Positions 36,149-45,562 of a DNA stretch of 64,000 bases are shown here, piece by piece; within the stretch, counting starts at the first letter, position 1, and the number at the start of each line of letters is the position of its first letter. Made by a program: the position numbers and the translations under genes. Under the pieces are notes generated by a model that saw only the letters and a program-made list of their open reading frames with translations, did no database searches and was not told the origin of the DNA. Source of the DNA: Photobacterium halotolerans DSM 18316 (GTDB lineage Bacteria; Pseudomonadota; Gammaproteobacteria; Enterobacterales; Vibrionaceae); assembly GCF_000425165.1 (NCBI RefSeq), contig NZ_AULG01000014.1:124001-188000 (forward strand), read 5' to 3'.

Positions 36149-36616
36149 ATGTCCTGGCATATCATTCGCATGTTTTGGTTATCGTTTTTTGCGCTGTTTT
36201 TCTCTGCGCAGGCGATGGCGTGCCTGGATGATCAAGGCGCTGGCGCGACGGTTAAACACCGAGTTGTGGCAGCATCCTGCCTGATTGATGCCGTTCTCAG
36301 CGAGCCAGCTTCCCGTCATAAAAACTCCTCTGATTCAGCACCGGTCACCCAATCACAGCATTCGGGCTCTGCGGTCGCCATTCTGCATTCTGTCCGCTGG
36401 CACATCTCGCAGCGATACAATGTTCACGATGGTGATCCGGATCGTCTTGATCTGGCTCCGCCTTGGTATCCGGTCAGCGACACCCGTCTGACGCAGCGTT
36501 TTGTTCAGCCAACAATATACCTGGCTTATCAGGATTTTCGTCCTTCTTATCGTATTTCCGGCTGGAAAGAAACCAACGCCATGTATGTGGCACTCAACAG
36601 CCATTACTTCATCTGA
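36149..36616 (+). CDS. vemP: VemP, secretion-monitoring arrest peptide controlling secDF2
   Basis: 155 aa from the ATG at 36149; upstream in-frame starts exist. A signal peptide (MSWHIIRMFWLSFFALFFSA...AMA) is followed by a variable middle. The C-terminus RISGWKETNAMYVALNSH matches the arrest sequence of Vibrio VemP, as I recall it. In V. alginolyticus VemP (159 aa), translation stalls near the C-terminus unless the nascent chain is exported. Stalling opens the ribosome site of secD2, giving more SecDF2 when sodium-driven SecDF1 is weak. It is located 72 bp before secD2, as in Vibrio. Confidence 0.88.
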   Translation: MSWHIIRMFWLSFFALFFSAQAMACLDDQGAGATVKHRVVAASCLIDAVLSEPASRHKNSSDSAPVTQSQHSGSAVAILHSVRWHISQRYNVHDGDPDRLDLAPPWYPVSDTRLTQRFVQPTIYLAYQDFRPSYRISGWKETNAMYVALNSHYFI

Positions 36617-36662
36617 TAGTCCCTTTTAAATTGGTGACATTGTCACATTTGTTGTTTTTTAA

Positions 36663-36683
36663 CTCGGCATATCGCTGAGGGGA
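36663..36683 (+). promoter_or_regulatory. Hairpin covering the secD2 ribosome-binding site
   Basis: CTCGGC-ATATC-GCTGAG (36663-36679, one G-U pair) overlaps the secD2 ribosome site GAGGGGA (36677-36683). A stalled VemP ribosome could disturb this fold. Larger pairing with the vemP 3' end is possible but not worked out. Confidence 0.45.
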
Positions 36684-36688
36684 TATTG

Positions 36689-38536
36689 ATGAAGAAGAAT
36701 CATACTAGAGCATCAGTACGGGTGCTTAATCACTACGCGGCCTGGAAATATGTGGTGCTGGTGGTAACCGTTGCGGTGCTGGCATTGAGTGCCATTCCGA
36801 CCTGGTACGGCGAGCAGCCGTCTATCCAAATCCAGTCGGCCAGCGCCGGAAGTGAGCTGAATCATGTTGTCAGCGTGAACCGATACCTGAAACAGCAGGG
36901 TATTGAGGCACAGGAAATTAAGCAGCAAAACAATCAGATGGTCATCGTTTTTGATAACGAATCTGATCAGTCTCAGGCTCGTGAAGCGCTGGATAAGCGG
37001 GTGAAAGAAGGCGATAACATCACCTATTCATATGTCTCTGTGGCACCTGAATGGTTCGGAAAAATGGGCTTCAGCCCGATTCAGCTGGGTCTGGACTTAC
37101 GCGGTGGCGTGCAGTTTCTGCTTAATGTGGACGTTGATACTGCGTTTCAGGAACAGCGCACCGCGATTATGGATGATGTGACAGAGATGCTGCGCAATGA
37201 GCATCTGCGCGGGGTACGCATCAGACAGCATGATACGGATGGTTTCAGCGTTGAAAACAAAGCAGAGACTAAAGACGCCACTGTGCTGAACCTGATCAGC
37301 CAGTATGTGAAACAGCATTATCCGGGCTGGGATGTCAAACGAGGTTCAGACAGCCTGACCGTATTGCCGACCAAACAAAACAAGCTTGATTTCCAGTCGG
37401 CGACGCTGCAGCAGAACCTGAAGATCATGCGTGATCGTATTGAAGAGCTGGGTATTACCGAAGCGCTGGTTCAGCGTCAGGGCGAGCACAGTATTCGCAT
37501 TGAGCTGCCGGGTGTGCAAGACCCGTCACAGGCCAAAAATGTAATTGGTGCCACCGCCAGCCTGGCATTTTATGAAGTGAAATCGGGTTCTGAAGCAGCC
37601 TCCGCTGATGTGATCAGGCTGAAAGATAACAGTGGCCGCACTGTGATTCTGAATAAACGTCCGGTACTGAGCGGCGAGCACATTGTCAATGCACGGGCAG
37701 GTATGGATCAGGTGGGGTTCTCGGAAGTGAACATTTCGCTGGATCATGCCGGTGGCAAGATCATGAGCGACTTTTCGGGCAAACATATCGGCAAACCGAT
37801 GGCGACCGTCTACCGCGAATACAAAACCAATGCCCGGGGTGACACCGAGCGCAGCGAGCGCGTCATCAGTGTTGCTACCATTCAGTCGCAGTTGGGTAAC
37901 CAGTTCCGTATTACCGGAGCGGGCTCCCCGGATGAAGCGCAGCAACTTGCCTTGCTGTTACGTGCGGGATCGCTGACGGCGCCGGTGACTATCGTTGAAG
38001 AACGCACTATAGGCGCATCGCTGGGTGCGGAAAACATAGAAAACGGCTTTTCCGCATTGGCACTGGGTATGGCACTGACGCTGACCTTCATGGCCTTGTG
38101 GTATCGCCGACTTGGCTGGGTGGCCAATGTCGCGCTGATGGCAAACATGGTGTGCCTGCTGGGCCTCATTGCATTGCTGCCGGGTGCTGTGCTGACTCTG
38201 CCGGGGATCGCCGGGCTGGTACTGACCGTAGGTATGGCGGTGGATACTAACGTACTGATCTTCGAGAGAATCAAAGACAAACTGGCCGAAGGCCGGAGCT
38301 TTGCTCAGGCTATCGACCTGGGTTTCAGCAGTGCATTCAGTACGATACTGGATGCCAACATCACGACTATGATTACCGCACTGATCCTGTACTCCATCGG
38401 AAACGGACCTATTCAGGGATTCGCGCTGACCTTAGGGCTGGGACTGCTGACCAGCATGTTTACCGGCGTGTTTGCTTCACGGGCATTGATTAATCTGATT
38501 TGGGGACGCGACAACCGTCGTGATGTGAGGGTGTAA
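36689..38536 (+). CDS. secD: Protein translocase subunit SecD (second copy, SecD2)
   Basis: 615 aa from the ATG at 36689; the preceding TTG is not needed. An N-terminal helix is followed by the P1 domain with LGLDLRGGVQFLLNVD, and then five membrane helices with VGMAVDTNVLIFERIKD, the proton/sodium path motif. SecDF uses the ion gradient to pull preproteins through SecYEG. The vemP linkage marks this as the inducible SecDF2 of Vibrionaceae. It lacks a neighbouring yajC-tgt, unlike SecDF1 (established knowledge). Confidence 0.93.
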   Translation: MKKNHTRASVRVLNHYAAWKYVVLVVTVAVLALSAIPTWYGEQPSIQIQSASAGSELNHVVSVNRYLKQQGIEAQEIKQQNNQMVIVFDNESDQSQAREALDKRVKEGDNITYSYVSVAPEWFGKMGFSPIQLGLDLRGGVQFLLNVDVDTAFQEQRTAIMDDVTEMLRNEHLRGVRIRQHDTDGFSVENKAETKDATVLNLISQYVKQHYPGWDVKRGSDSLTVLPTKQNKLDFQSATLQQNLKIMRDRIEELGITEALVQRQGEHSIRIELPGVQDPSQAKNVIGATASLAFYEVKSGSEAASADVIRLKDNSGRTVILNKRPVLSGEHIVNARAGMDQVGFSEVNISLDHAGGKIMSDFSGKHIGKPMATVYREYKTNARGDTERSERVISVATIQSQLGNQFRITGAGSPDEAQQLALLLRAGSLTAPVTIVEERTIGASLGAENIENGFSALALGMALTLTFMALWYRRLGWVANVALMANMVCLLGLIALLPGAVLTLPGIAGLVLTVGMAVDTNVLIFERIKDKLAEGRSFAQAIDLGFSSAFSTILDANITTMITALILYSIGNGPIQGFALTLGLGLLTSMFTGVFASRALINLIWGRDNRRDVRV

Positions 38537-38538
38537 AG

Positions 38539-39453
38539 ATGGCTAGTTATTTGAAATCCCGGATTCGGAATATCCGTTACATCACCAGTATTGTGTCTAT
38601 CGCGCTGATGGTGATTTCGCTGGCAGCTTTTGCCATCAGAGGTTTGAACATGGGGCTGGATTTTACCGGCGGTATGGTGACCGAGACGGCGATCAGCCGC
38701 TCGGTCACCAGCCACCAACTGCTGGAGGTGCTGAAACCGGCGCTGGGTGATTCCACCTCAGTGACGAGGTCCGGGGCTGACGGGCGCTGGGTGATTCGCT
38801 ACGCGTTGCCTGAACAAGGAGCAGAGGCAGGACAGACAGTTCCTGATGTCGAACAGTTGCTGCATCAGGTGTCCGGCCAGGTGGAGATCATCAGCAACAG
38901 CATGGTGGGCTCTCAGGTCGGTCAGGATCTGGTCGAGCAGGGAGGATTAGCACTGCTGGTGTGCATCCTGTGTATTTTGGGTTACCTCTGCTTCCGTTTT
39001 GAGTGGCGGCTGGCCAGCGGGGCCTTGCTGGCGCTGATTCACGACGTCGTCCTGGTGTTGGGCTTTTTTGCGCTGACCCAGATGGAATTTAACCTCACGG
39101 TATTTGCTGCAGTGCTGGCGATTCTGGGTTATTCGCTGAATGATTCGATCATTATTGCAGACCGGATTCGCGAAATGCTGGTGGCGAAACAGCAAACGCC
39201 GACGCCGGATATCAATGATCAGGCAGTGATCGCGACGTTTTCACGCACTATGGTGACCTCTGGCACTACGCTGATCACCGTTGCCGCGCTCTGGTTAATG
39301 GGCGGGACACCCCTGGAAGGTTTCGCGACCGCAATGTTTATCGGCATCATTTCCGGTACCTGGTCATCGATTTCGATTGGGACTGTTTTGCCTGAATGGT
39401 TAAAGCTGGAGCCAAAACATTATCTGCCGGCTGAGGTCGATTCGGCGCCTTAA
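38539..39453 (+). CDS. secF: Protein translocase subunit SecF (second copy, SecF2)
   Basis: 304 aa. The N-terminal helix is followed by GLNMGLDFTGGMVTETAIS (P4 domain). Five helices follow, with FAAVLAILGYSLNDSIIIADRIRE, the SecF equivalent of the ion-path motif. It forms the SecDF complex with the gene 3 bp upstream and is followed by a strong terminator. Confidence 0.94.
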   Translation: MASYLKSRIRNIRYITSIVSIALMVISLAAFAIRGLNMGLDFTGGMVTETAISRSVTSHQLLEVLKPALGDSTSVTRSGADGRWVIRYALPEQGAEAGQTVPDVEQLLHQVSGQVEIISNSMVGSQVGQDLVEQGGLALLVCILCILGYLCFRFEWRLASGALLALIHDVVLVLGFFALTQMEFNLTVFAAVLAILGYSLNDSIIIADRIREMLVAKQQTPTPDINDQAVIATFSRTMVTSGTTLITVAALWLMGGTPLEGFATAMFIGIISGTWSSISIGTVLPEWLKLEPKHYLPAEVDSAP

Positions 39454-39463
39454 TTTAGCAGAT

Positions 39464-39497
39464 AAAAAGAGGTCAGCTCACGCTGACCTCTTTTTTT
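39464..39497. terminator. Intrinsic terminator after secF2, bidirectional
   Basis: AAAAAGAGGTCAGC, loop TCAC, GCTGACCTCTTTTT plus further T. With A-run and T-run on both sides it can serve secDF2 and the convergent ABC operon. Confidence 0.93.
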
Positions 39498-39577
39498 GCT
39501 TTACCGTTGGAATCTGATTTGCCCTTGTTATAGCCAGACTTCGACACCTGTCTCAATCTTCCTGAGTCGGTTTATCT

Positions 39578-40960
39578 CTACAACGCAATGATCTTGTGAC
39601 AGGTTTTCTCCAGCGCTATTTTGTCATGGCTGATAAGCACTAAAGCACAACCCATTTCCTGAGTCAGTTCCACAATCAGCTGGAGCGTACTGGCAGCTGT
39701 AATGGGATCGAGACGCGATGTGGGCTCATCGGCGATCAGCAGTTTAGGTTTCATCAGCAATGCCCGCAGAACGGCAAAGCGCTGCAGTTCACCGCCAGAG
39801 ACCTGAGTCGCTTTACGGCTCAGCAGATCGTCTGAAAGTGCCAGTCGTTGCATCAGCGGCTGAATATTGCGGGTACCCAGCTGATGGTGACGGCACAAAT
39901 CATTGAGCAGAGTTTGCAGCGTGGCGCTTTTGGCAAGGGCGCTGGGGGGATCCTGATACAGTTTCAGTGCATCACCTGTCCTGAGCCGCTGCTTGTACGT
40001 CATGCACCCCGCTGAGGGGCTCTGTAAGCCCAGTATCAGATCTGCGAGTGTTGACTTACCACAGCCGCTGTCACCGCTGATGCCGAGAATCTCACCTGCT
40101 GCCAGGGTAAAACTCAGATCGCGGAACAGGGTTTTATCACCAAATTGCATGGTAAGGGATTCGGCCTCTATCAGCGGCTGGCCTGTGTCGGGCAGCTTTG
40201 CCTGCGGCCAGAAACGGGGATCGGCGGCGATCAATGCTTTGGCGTAAGCCGATACCGGCTGTTGCAGGAGACGCCCGGCCGGGCCGCGTTCCTGAATCAC
40301 GCCTTTTCTCATCACAATGATTTCCCCACCTAAGCGCTGGGCGACTTCAATATCGTGGGTAATGGTCAGCACGGCGCCTCGTTGTTTATGGCTGACGAGT
40401 TGATCGATGATCTGATCTTTGCGGCTGGCATCCAGCCCTTTGGTCGGTTCATCGGCGATCAGCAGCTCACCGCCTGCCTGCGTTGCACACAGGTACGCCA
40501 CCCGCTGCGCCATGCCCCCGGAGAGCTGGTGCGGGTACTTTGCCATATCCTGCTCCAGCTCAACGCTGGTGAACGCGCGCTCGGTCTGTGAGTGTGCCTG
40601 CGCTGGGTCATTATTGACTATCTCGTGGACTTCACGGACCTGTTCACCCACGGCCATCAGCGGGCTCAATGCATACCAGGGCTCTTGCGGCAGCACCGAG
40701 AGTTTTTTTCCCCACAGTTTCTGCCGTTCGGACAGGCTCAAATCCTGCTGAGCCTGTCCGAACAGATTAATGCGCCCTTGCATCGACAGTGTGCCGGGCA
40801 GGGTGCCGATAATGGCATTGGCTAACAGGCTTTTTCCTGAGCCGGTTTCACCGAGAATAGTGACGGCTTCACCTTGTCGCAATTCAAAGGACAGCGGATT
40901 GACCAGCATTTGCTGCTGCGCCTGTACCGAGAGTTGTTCGACATTTAATAGTAGGTTCAT
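39578..40960 (-). CDS. Fused two-domain ABC ATPase of a peptide/nickel-type importer
   Basis: 460 aa with two complete nucleotide-binding domains: Walker A GETGSGKS (about residue 36) with signature LSGGMAQRVA, and Walker A GDSGCGKS (about 295) with VSGGELQRFAVL. Both Walker B motifs are intact (LLIADEPTKGLD, LLIADEPTSRLD). It replaces the separate DppD/DppF or NikD/NikE pair. It overlaps the permease gene by 4 bp. Confidence 0.92.
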   Translation of the reverse strand: MNLLLNVEQLSVQAQQQMLVNPLSFELRQGEAVTILGETGSGKSLLANAIIGTLPGTLSMQGRINLFGQAQQDLSLSERQKLWGKKLSVLPQEPWYALSPLMAVGEQVREVHEIVNNDPAQAHSQTERAFTSVELEQDMAKYPHQLSGGMAQRVAYLCATQAGGELLIADEPTKGLDASRKDQIIDQLVSHKQRGAVLTITHDIEVAQRLGGEIIVMRKGVIQERGPAGRLLQQPVSAYAKALIAADPRFWPQAKLPDTGQPLIEAESLTMQFGDKTLFRDLSFTLAAGEILGISGDSGCGKSTLADLILGLQSPSAGCMTYKQRLRTGDALKLYQDPPSALAKSATLQTLLNDLCRHHQLGTRNIQPLMQRLALSDDLLSRKATQVSGGELQRFAVLRALLMKPKLLIADEPTSRLDPITAASTLQLIVELTQEMGCALVLISHDKIALEKTCHKIIAL

Positions 40961-41754
40961 GACTGCTTACCTTGTGCCAGCAGGTGGAAACTCATCACCA
41001 ATAAAAAGACCACCGCGATCGGTTGCATCAGCACCCAGGGGGCCTGCTGGTAATAGCGGAACAATTCCACCATCATCAGGCCCAGTTCGGCTTCGGGCGG
41101 CTTCAGTCCGACATAGAGAAAACCGATCGAAGCCAGTGCCAGAATGGCATTGCCGGCGCCGAAACATCCCAGAGTGAACAGATCCGTTTTCAGCTCTGGC
41201 CAGAGATGGCGTTTGAACTGGTACCACACGCCGAAACCATAAAGGCGGGAGGCTTCGATCTCCGCAGAGCGCAGCAGCACCAGCGTACGGCTGCGAACCA
41301 CCCGGAAATATTCAACCCAGAGCATCAGTGAAATCGCCAGATACAGGATCAGAAAGGAGCCCGGCACCATAGCGCCAAACAGCAGCACCAGAATCAAACC
41401 CGGCAACGACAGCAAGATGTTCACCAGCCAGGACAGGGTTTTATCCCACCAGCCGCCTTTCCATGCTGCGATGATGCCAGTCAGCAGGCCGAGCGCCGCC
41501 GAGGTTGCCACACTCACCAGTGCCATCAGCAAGGATGTTGTAATGGCGCTGCCAAGGCGGGCATAGTTACTGCGCCCGTAATGGTCGCGGCCCAGCGGTT
41601 CCTGCCAGCTTGGTGCGGCAAAAACCTGAGACAGCGATTGCTGCGCCGGATCGCCACGGTAAACCAGTGTTTCGATTACGGTGAACAGTACCAGTGTGGC
41701 AAGCACAGAGAGACCCAGCCACTGGCTGCGGGAAAGTGATGTGAATACTGTCAT
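40957..41754 (-). CDS. ABC transporter permease, DppC/NikC type
   Basis: 265 aa with about six membrane helices. It has the conserved LGRDHYGRSNYARLGSAI near residue 53 and a permease EAA-like loop EIEASRLYGFGVWYQFKRH. It pairs with the upstream permease and the fused ATPase. The substrate is undetermined; peptides and nickel are the two main options. Confidence 0.9.
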   Translation of the reverse strand: MTVFTSLSRSQWLGLSVLATLVLFTVIETLVYRGDPAQQSLSQVFAAPSWQEPLGRDHYGRSNYARLGSAITTSLLMALVSVATSAALGLLTGIIAAWKGGWWDKTLSWLVNILLSLPGLILVLLFGAMVPGSFLILYLAISLMLWVEYFRVVRSRTLVLLRSAEIEASRLYGFGVWYQFKRHLWPELKTDLFTLGCFGAGNAILALASIGFLYVGLKPPEAELGLMMVELFRYYQQAPWVLMQPIAVVFLLVMSFHLLAQGKQS

Positions 41755-42704
41755 GCCATCACCTGCTGCTTAGCCAGCCGCTGGCGCGGATCAAGCAGGT
41801 ACTGTGAGATGTCGATCAGTGTATTGATGGCAACAAACAACAGGCCCATCAGCAGGGCGGCACCCTGGATCATCGGGATATCGCGACGAAAAATCGCGTG
41901 GGATAAAGCATGGCCGATACCGGGCCAGGAGAACAGCGATTCAATCATCACAATACCTTCCACCAGGCTGACAGCCTGAATGCCGACGAAAGCCATGACG
42001 GGCAGCGCAATATTCAGCTGGCCGTGGCGGCTAAAAGCCTGTTCGTGGCTCAGCCCTTTCAGTCTGGCAAACTGAAAGTAGGGCGCATTCAGCACCTGAT
42101 GGGTTGAGTTGCGGATCATACGGCTCGACATGGCTGCCATACTGAGTGCCAGTGACAGCGCAGGCAATACCAGATATTCCGGACTGTCGAAACCAGCCAC
42201 AGGGAACAGGTTGAAATGTAAGGCGAATACCAGAACGAGCAGCAGGCCAATCAGAAAGACCGGCTGGGCTTTAATGATAATGGCGCTGAACAGTGCAGCA
42301 TGGTCGCTCCACTGATTAACGCGGCGCCCGCAGTACAGGCCGACCGGAATCGCAATGAACAGCGACAAACCAGTGGCTGCCGCCGCCAGCAGCAATGAGT
42401 GACCTAACTGATGAGGCAGCGCCTGAACCACAGGTTCGCCGCTGACCAGAGAGTTACCCAGGTTAAAGTGCAGCAGATCCCACAACCAGCTGAAATACAA
42501 CTCAATGCCGGAGCGATCCAGCCCCAGTTCACTCTGAACGGCTTGCGCCGCTTCGGCATCGACGTAGTCGTAGCCATAACGTCCTGCTGCAATACGATAA
42601 GCGATGTCACCCGGGATCAGGCGCATCAGCACAAAGGTCAGCGTGCCGACTGACCAGGCGACAAACAGCGCCTGGCAGAGTCGAGAAAACAGAATCTTAA
42701 TCAT
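41751..42704 (-). CDS. ABC transporter permease, DppB/NikB type
   Basis: 317 aa from the ATG at 42704 (GGAG 10 bp upstream); a start at 42740 lies deeper in the upstream gene. The N-terminal MIKILFSRLCQALFVAWSVG and the motif FVLMRLIPGD are typical of BPD_transp_1 N-domain proteins. It overlaps the binding-protein gene by 8 bp and the next permease by 4 bp. Confidence 0.92.
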   Translation of the reverse strand: MIKILFSRLCQALFVAWSVGTLTFVLMRLIPGDIAYRIAAGRYGYDYVDAEAAQAVQSELGLDRSGIELYFSWLWDLLHFNLGNSLVSGEPVVQALPHQLGHSLLLAAAATGLSLFIAIPVGLYCGRRVNQWSDHAALFSAIIIKAQPVFLIGLLLVLVFALHFNLFPVAGFDSPEYLVLPALSLALSMAAMSSRMIRNSTHQVLNAPYFQFARLKGLSHEQAFSRHGQLNIALPVMAFVGIQAVSLVEGIVMIESLFSWPGIGHALSHAIFRRDIPMIQGAALLMGLLFVAINTLIDISQYLLDPRQRLAKQQVMA

Positions 42705-44226
42705 TGAACTGCATCTCCGACACCCGGTAATTGATTTCAAACGGGTCGAATGAAAAGCCGCTGATCTTATCGTTTACCGCAACAATCTGACGGTAATAGG
42801 TTACCGGAATCAGCGGCATTTCATCGGCCAGTAAGCCGGCTGCCTGTCGGGCCAGTTGGCGGTATTGCGCTGAGTCTGGCTCCGCCGCCAGCTGTACAAG
42901 CAGGTGGCTGAAGGTTGGTGAAGACCAGTGCATCGGTCCCCAGTCTGAGCCTTTTTCGGAGGCGAAGTCGTTCATCAGCAAAGGCAATGGGTCTGCCAGA
43001 GTACCGAAGTTACGTGCGATCAGTGCCATTTCCAGACTGTTGTCATGATGTTTGGCCGGGATCGCGCTGGAGTTATCAATAGAAATCTGAACATCTATGC
43101 CCAGCTCACGCCATTGTGCCTGGAGCGCGGTGGCTATCAGCGGCAGCTCAGGGCGGTCGGCGTAAGTGACAAGCTGAATGCGGAAAACCTTGCCGTCTCT
43201 TTCCAGCAAACCCTGATCGTTAGCTCGCCAGCCTTGTTCCGCGAGCAGGTCTCTGGCCCGTTCAAGGTTGCGCTGGGCCGTGGCTTGCTGATCGATATGC
43301 CAGGCCCCTAATGCCGGAGAAAAAAGCTGGTAGGCTGCCGAACCCGGTAAGCGCAGCACCGATTGCGCAATCCCTTCCCGATCCAGCGCCAGACTCAATG
43401 CCTGACGTACCGACTTGTGGTTTAGAAACGGATGTGCGTTGTTGAGTTTTACCAGCACAGTACGCGGCATGGACTCTACATGCAGCTGCAGATTGTTGGC
43501 AGCTTTCAGACTCTCAATACTGATAGGATCCAGCGTGTAAACCAGATCCATCTGACCACTTTGCGCCAGTAACGCCCGGCTTTCAGAACGGTGGCCCGCC
43601 AGATATTCAATGGTTTCAATGTGCGCTTTCCGGCCCCAGTAGTCGGCAAAACGGCTGGCTTTGGCTTTGTGCGGCGGCTGCAGCTCTGCAATCTGATACG
43701 GACCTGTGCCCTGAAGTGCCACGATCTTACCGTTATCGCTGAAAGAACCGGGGATCACGATAGCGGTCGAGTAGTGTGCCAGAACAGAAGGCAGCGCGCG
43801 GAACGGTCGCTCCAGCGTGATTATCACCTGATTATCCCTGGCCTGAATCGACTGTATCGGCACCTGGCGAATGACGCCCGGTTTAGCGAGTGCCTGATTG
43901 AGTGACTGCGCTGCTGCTTCGGCTGTCAGCAGGCTGCCGTCGTGGAATTTGACGCCCGGGCGGATATTGAATATCCAGTTCAGGCCGTCTGCACTTTGTT
44001 GCCAGCTGTCTGCCAGCAGCGGATAGAGTTCTGCCTGTTCATTGATGCCGACCAGTGATTCCACCACTTGCAGACGGGAAAACAGAAATCCGTCTTTCGA
44101 CATATCCTGGCTGTTAAATTCAAACGGGCCGGAAATGGCCAGCGTCTGGTGGGCTGGCGAAGACGGTGGCCAAAAGACGAGGGCACCAGCTGCAACCACT
44201 AAGGTGAGCAATAAAATTTTTTTCAT
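42697..44226 (-). CDS. Extracellular solute-binding protein family 5 (peptide or nickel)
   Basis: 509 aa with an N-terminal signal segment (MKKILLLTLVVAAGALVFWP) that lacks an obvious lipobox. Family 5 features: ADSWQQSADGLNWIFNIRPGVKFHDG, GTGPYQIAEL and the C-terminal ADEMPLIPVTYYRQIVAV. The domain structure fits both NikA and DppA. The NikA assignment is attractive because the strain has urease, but no metal-specific residue can be confirmed by eye. First gene of a four-gene operon. Confidence 0.88.
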   Translation of the reverse strand: MKKILLLTLVVAAGALVFWPPSSPAHQTLAISGPFEFNSQDMSKDGFLFSRLQVVESLVGINEQAELYPLLADSWQQSADGLNWIFNIRPGVKFHDGSLLTAEAAAQSLNQALAKPGVIRQVPIQSIQARDNQVIITLERPFRALPSVLAHYSTAIVIPGSFSDNGKIVALQGTGPYQIAELQPPHKAKASRFADYWGRKAHIETIEYLAGHRSESRALLAQSGQMDLVYTLDPISIESLKAANNLQLHVESMPRTVLVKLNNAHPFLNHKSVRQALSLALDREGIAQSVLRLPGSAAYQLFSPALGAWHIDQQATAQRNLERARDLLAEQGWRANDQGLLERDGKVFRIQLVTYADRPELPLIATALQAQWRELGIDVQISIDNSSAIPAKHHDNSLEMALIARNFGTLADPLPLLMNDFASEKGSDWGPMHWSSPTFSHLLVQLAAEPDSAQYRQLARQAAGLLADEMPLIPVTYYRQIVAVNDKISGFSFDPFEINYRVSEMQFND

Positions 44227-44242
44227 GTTCCTTCAAATTGAT

Positions 44243-44259
44243 TTGTTATAACATAACAA
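44243..44259. promoter_or_regulatory. 17-bp palindrome upstream of the ABC operon
   Basis: TTGTTAT-AAC-ATAACAA, 17 bp before the binding-protein start. Its position and symmetry suggest a repressor operator. It is not an E. coli NikR box, and I cannot name the regulator. The remaining ~260 bp up to 44518 show no other clear element. Confidence 0.5.
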
Positions 44260-44518
44260 TATTCCAGCATGAGAAAGGTTTCCATGTCCAGTGGATTTTT
44301 TAAATGGCACAAGAAAAAATAATGGCTTCAGAAGTCGGGCGGGTGAAATCAGGTCATGCCGGTATGTCTGTCGGAAGCGACTCCTCGCGTGCCTGCGGTA
44401 AGCGAAAAAATGCTAATAACTCATAGTCTGTTCAAGCTCCATTCAACTTTGTTGTGCGAGGCTGAGTGTCTGGATACAGGTATTGTCCTGTTTCCTGTAC
44501 CTGATAATGAGGTGACAG

Positions 44519-44746
44519 ATGAAAAATATCCTTACTGGTGTGATCGCACTGGTTATAGGTTTCTTTGCGTTGACCTTTGCGGCAGTCATGGGACTGACGA
44601 TGGCGTTGATTGCATTTATTGCTCAGCCATTTCTCAAGCGCAAGCTAGCGAAGGAATTTGCCACTTTCAATGCAGCACAAGCTGATAATACGACGCCAAA
44701 AGGGCGCGTTATTGAAGGTGAGTACGAGCCGGTTCAAAGCCGATAA
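44519..44746 (+). CDS. Small membrane protein, function unknown
   Basis: 75 aa with two adjacent N-terminal membrane helices (about residues 4-40, MKNILTGVIALVIGFFALTF first). A basic stretch LKRKLAKEF and a hydrophilic tail follow. A GAGGTGA ribosome site precedes the ATG and a hairpin follows the gene, so it is probably real. No family is recognised. Confidence 0.7.
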   Translation: MKNILTGVIALVIGFFALTFAAVMGLTMALIAFIAQPFLKRKLAKEFATFNAAQADNTTPKGRVIEGEYEPVQSR

Positions 44747-44770
44747 GATTCACACATGCCAGACATCGAA

Positions 44771-44795
44771 CGCCAGCACAAGTGCTGGCGTTTGC
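44771..44795 (+). terminator. Hairpin terminator after the small membrane protein gene
   Basis: CGCCAGCAC, AA, GTGCTGGCG followed by TTTGCTCTTT. It lies 24 bp after the stop. Confidence 0.75.
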
Positions 44796-44849
44796 TCTTT
44801 CAGTGGTTGTGATGTGAACCCCCGAGATAACCCCCTGCTGCTGTTTCGC

Positions 44850-45392
44850 TTATTTTGTCACCTGGTTTCTCAGGCAATCCAAAAAATCACCCAGATGACC
44901 GTCCTCCAGATAGAATCGATAGTGCTTGCTGGCACTGTGTAACTCAAAACGGCCTTCATCTTCTGCGATCAGCCTGACTAAGAGGTCAAAAGCTTGCCTC
45001 GGACTCGTACTGCCTAATCTGACCAAATGGGCAATGCTGTAACTGCGGGAGGAGTCTGACAGGTTCAGATTGCCGTAATACTTTTTCCAGTCCGCGGTAA
45101 AAATCTCAACAGGTTGACCGGTACGAAAATAACTGAAGTTTTCAAAGCCAACTGGATAAGAGATCTCGGTTTTCAGTGCGACATACCGCCGGTTAAAGCC
45201 GTGATCCGCGACGAGCGCAATCTGAAAATCCGCTTCAATGTTGTTGTACTGATTTCTGGTCAGATGGTACAGGTCTAACCGGCAGGAGCGGTCATCCAGT
45301 TTTGTGGTACTGGTCGGTAAAGGTTGAGCAAGGGCACTGACAGCAAAGCTCGCTATGAACAGAATGAAAAACACTTGGATACGGCGATACAT
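44850..45392 (-). CDS. Secreted protein of unknown function
   Basis: 180 aa from the ATG at 45392 (a GTG immediately precedes it). A signal peptide ends near SALAQP. The mature part contains two cysteines (CRLDLYHL and FLDCLRN) that could form a disulfide in the periplasm. No known domain is recognised. It is a single gene between small membrane protein and regulator genes. Confidence 0.72.
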   Translation of the reverse strand: MYRRIQVFFILFIASFAVSALAQPLPTSTTKLDDRSCRLDLYHLTRNQYNNIEADFQIALVADHGFNRRYVALKTEISYPVGFENFSYFRTGQPVEIFTADWKKYYGNLNLSDSSRSYSIAHLVRLGSTSPRQAFDLLVRLIAEDEGRFELHSASKHYRFYLEDGHLGDFLDCLRNQVTK

Positions 45393-45562
45393 CACTTGAT
45401 TTTCCAGTTCATCGAGACAGGCATTACCCAGTTAAACTCGAGACCTTATTGAATTGTTCGTTACTAATAGCATAGCGACTGGGTGACTATCAGTGGGGCA
45501 GGGAGCAGAGCTAAGTGATTGATCTGGTAATTAAGTGATGCGGAATCTCATAAGTGAGTAAT

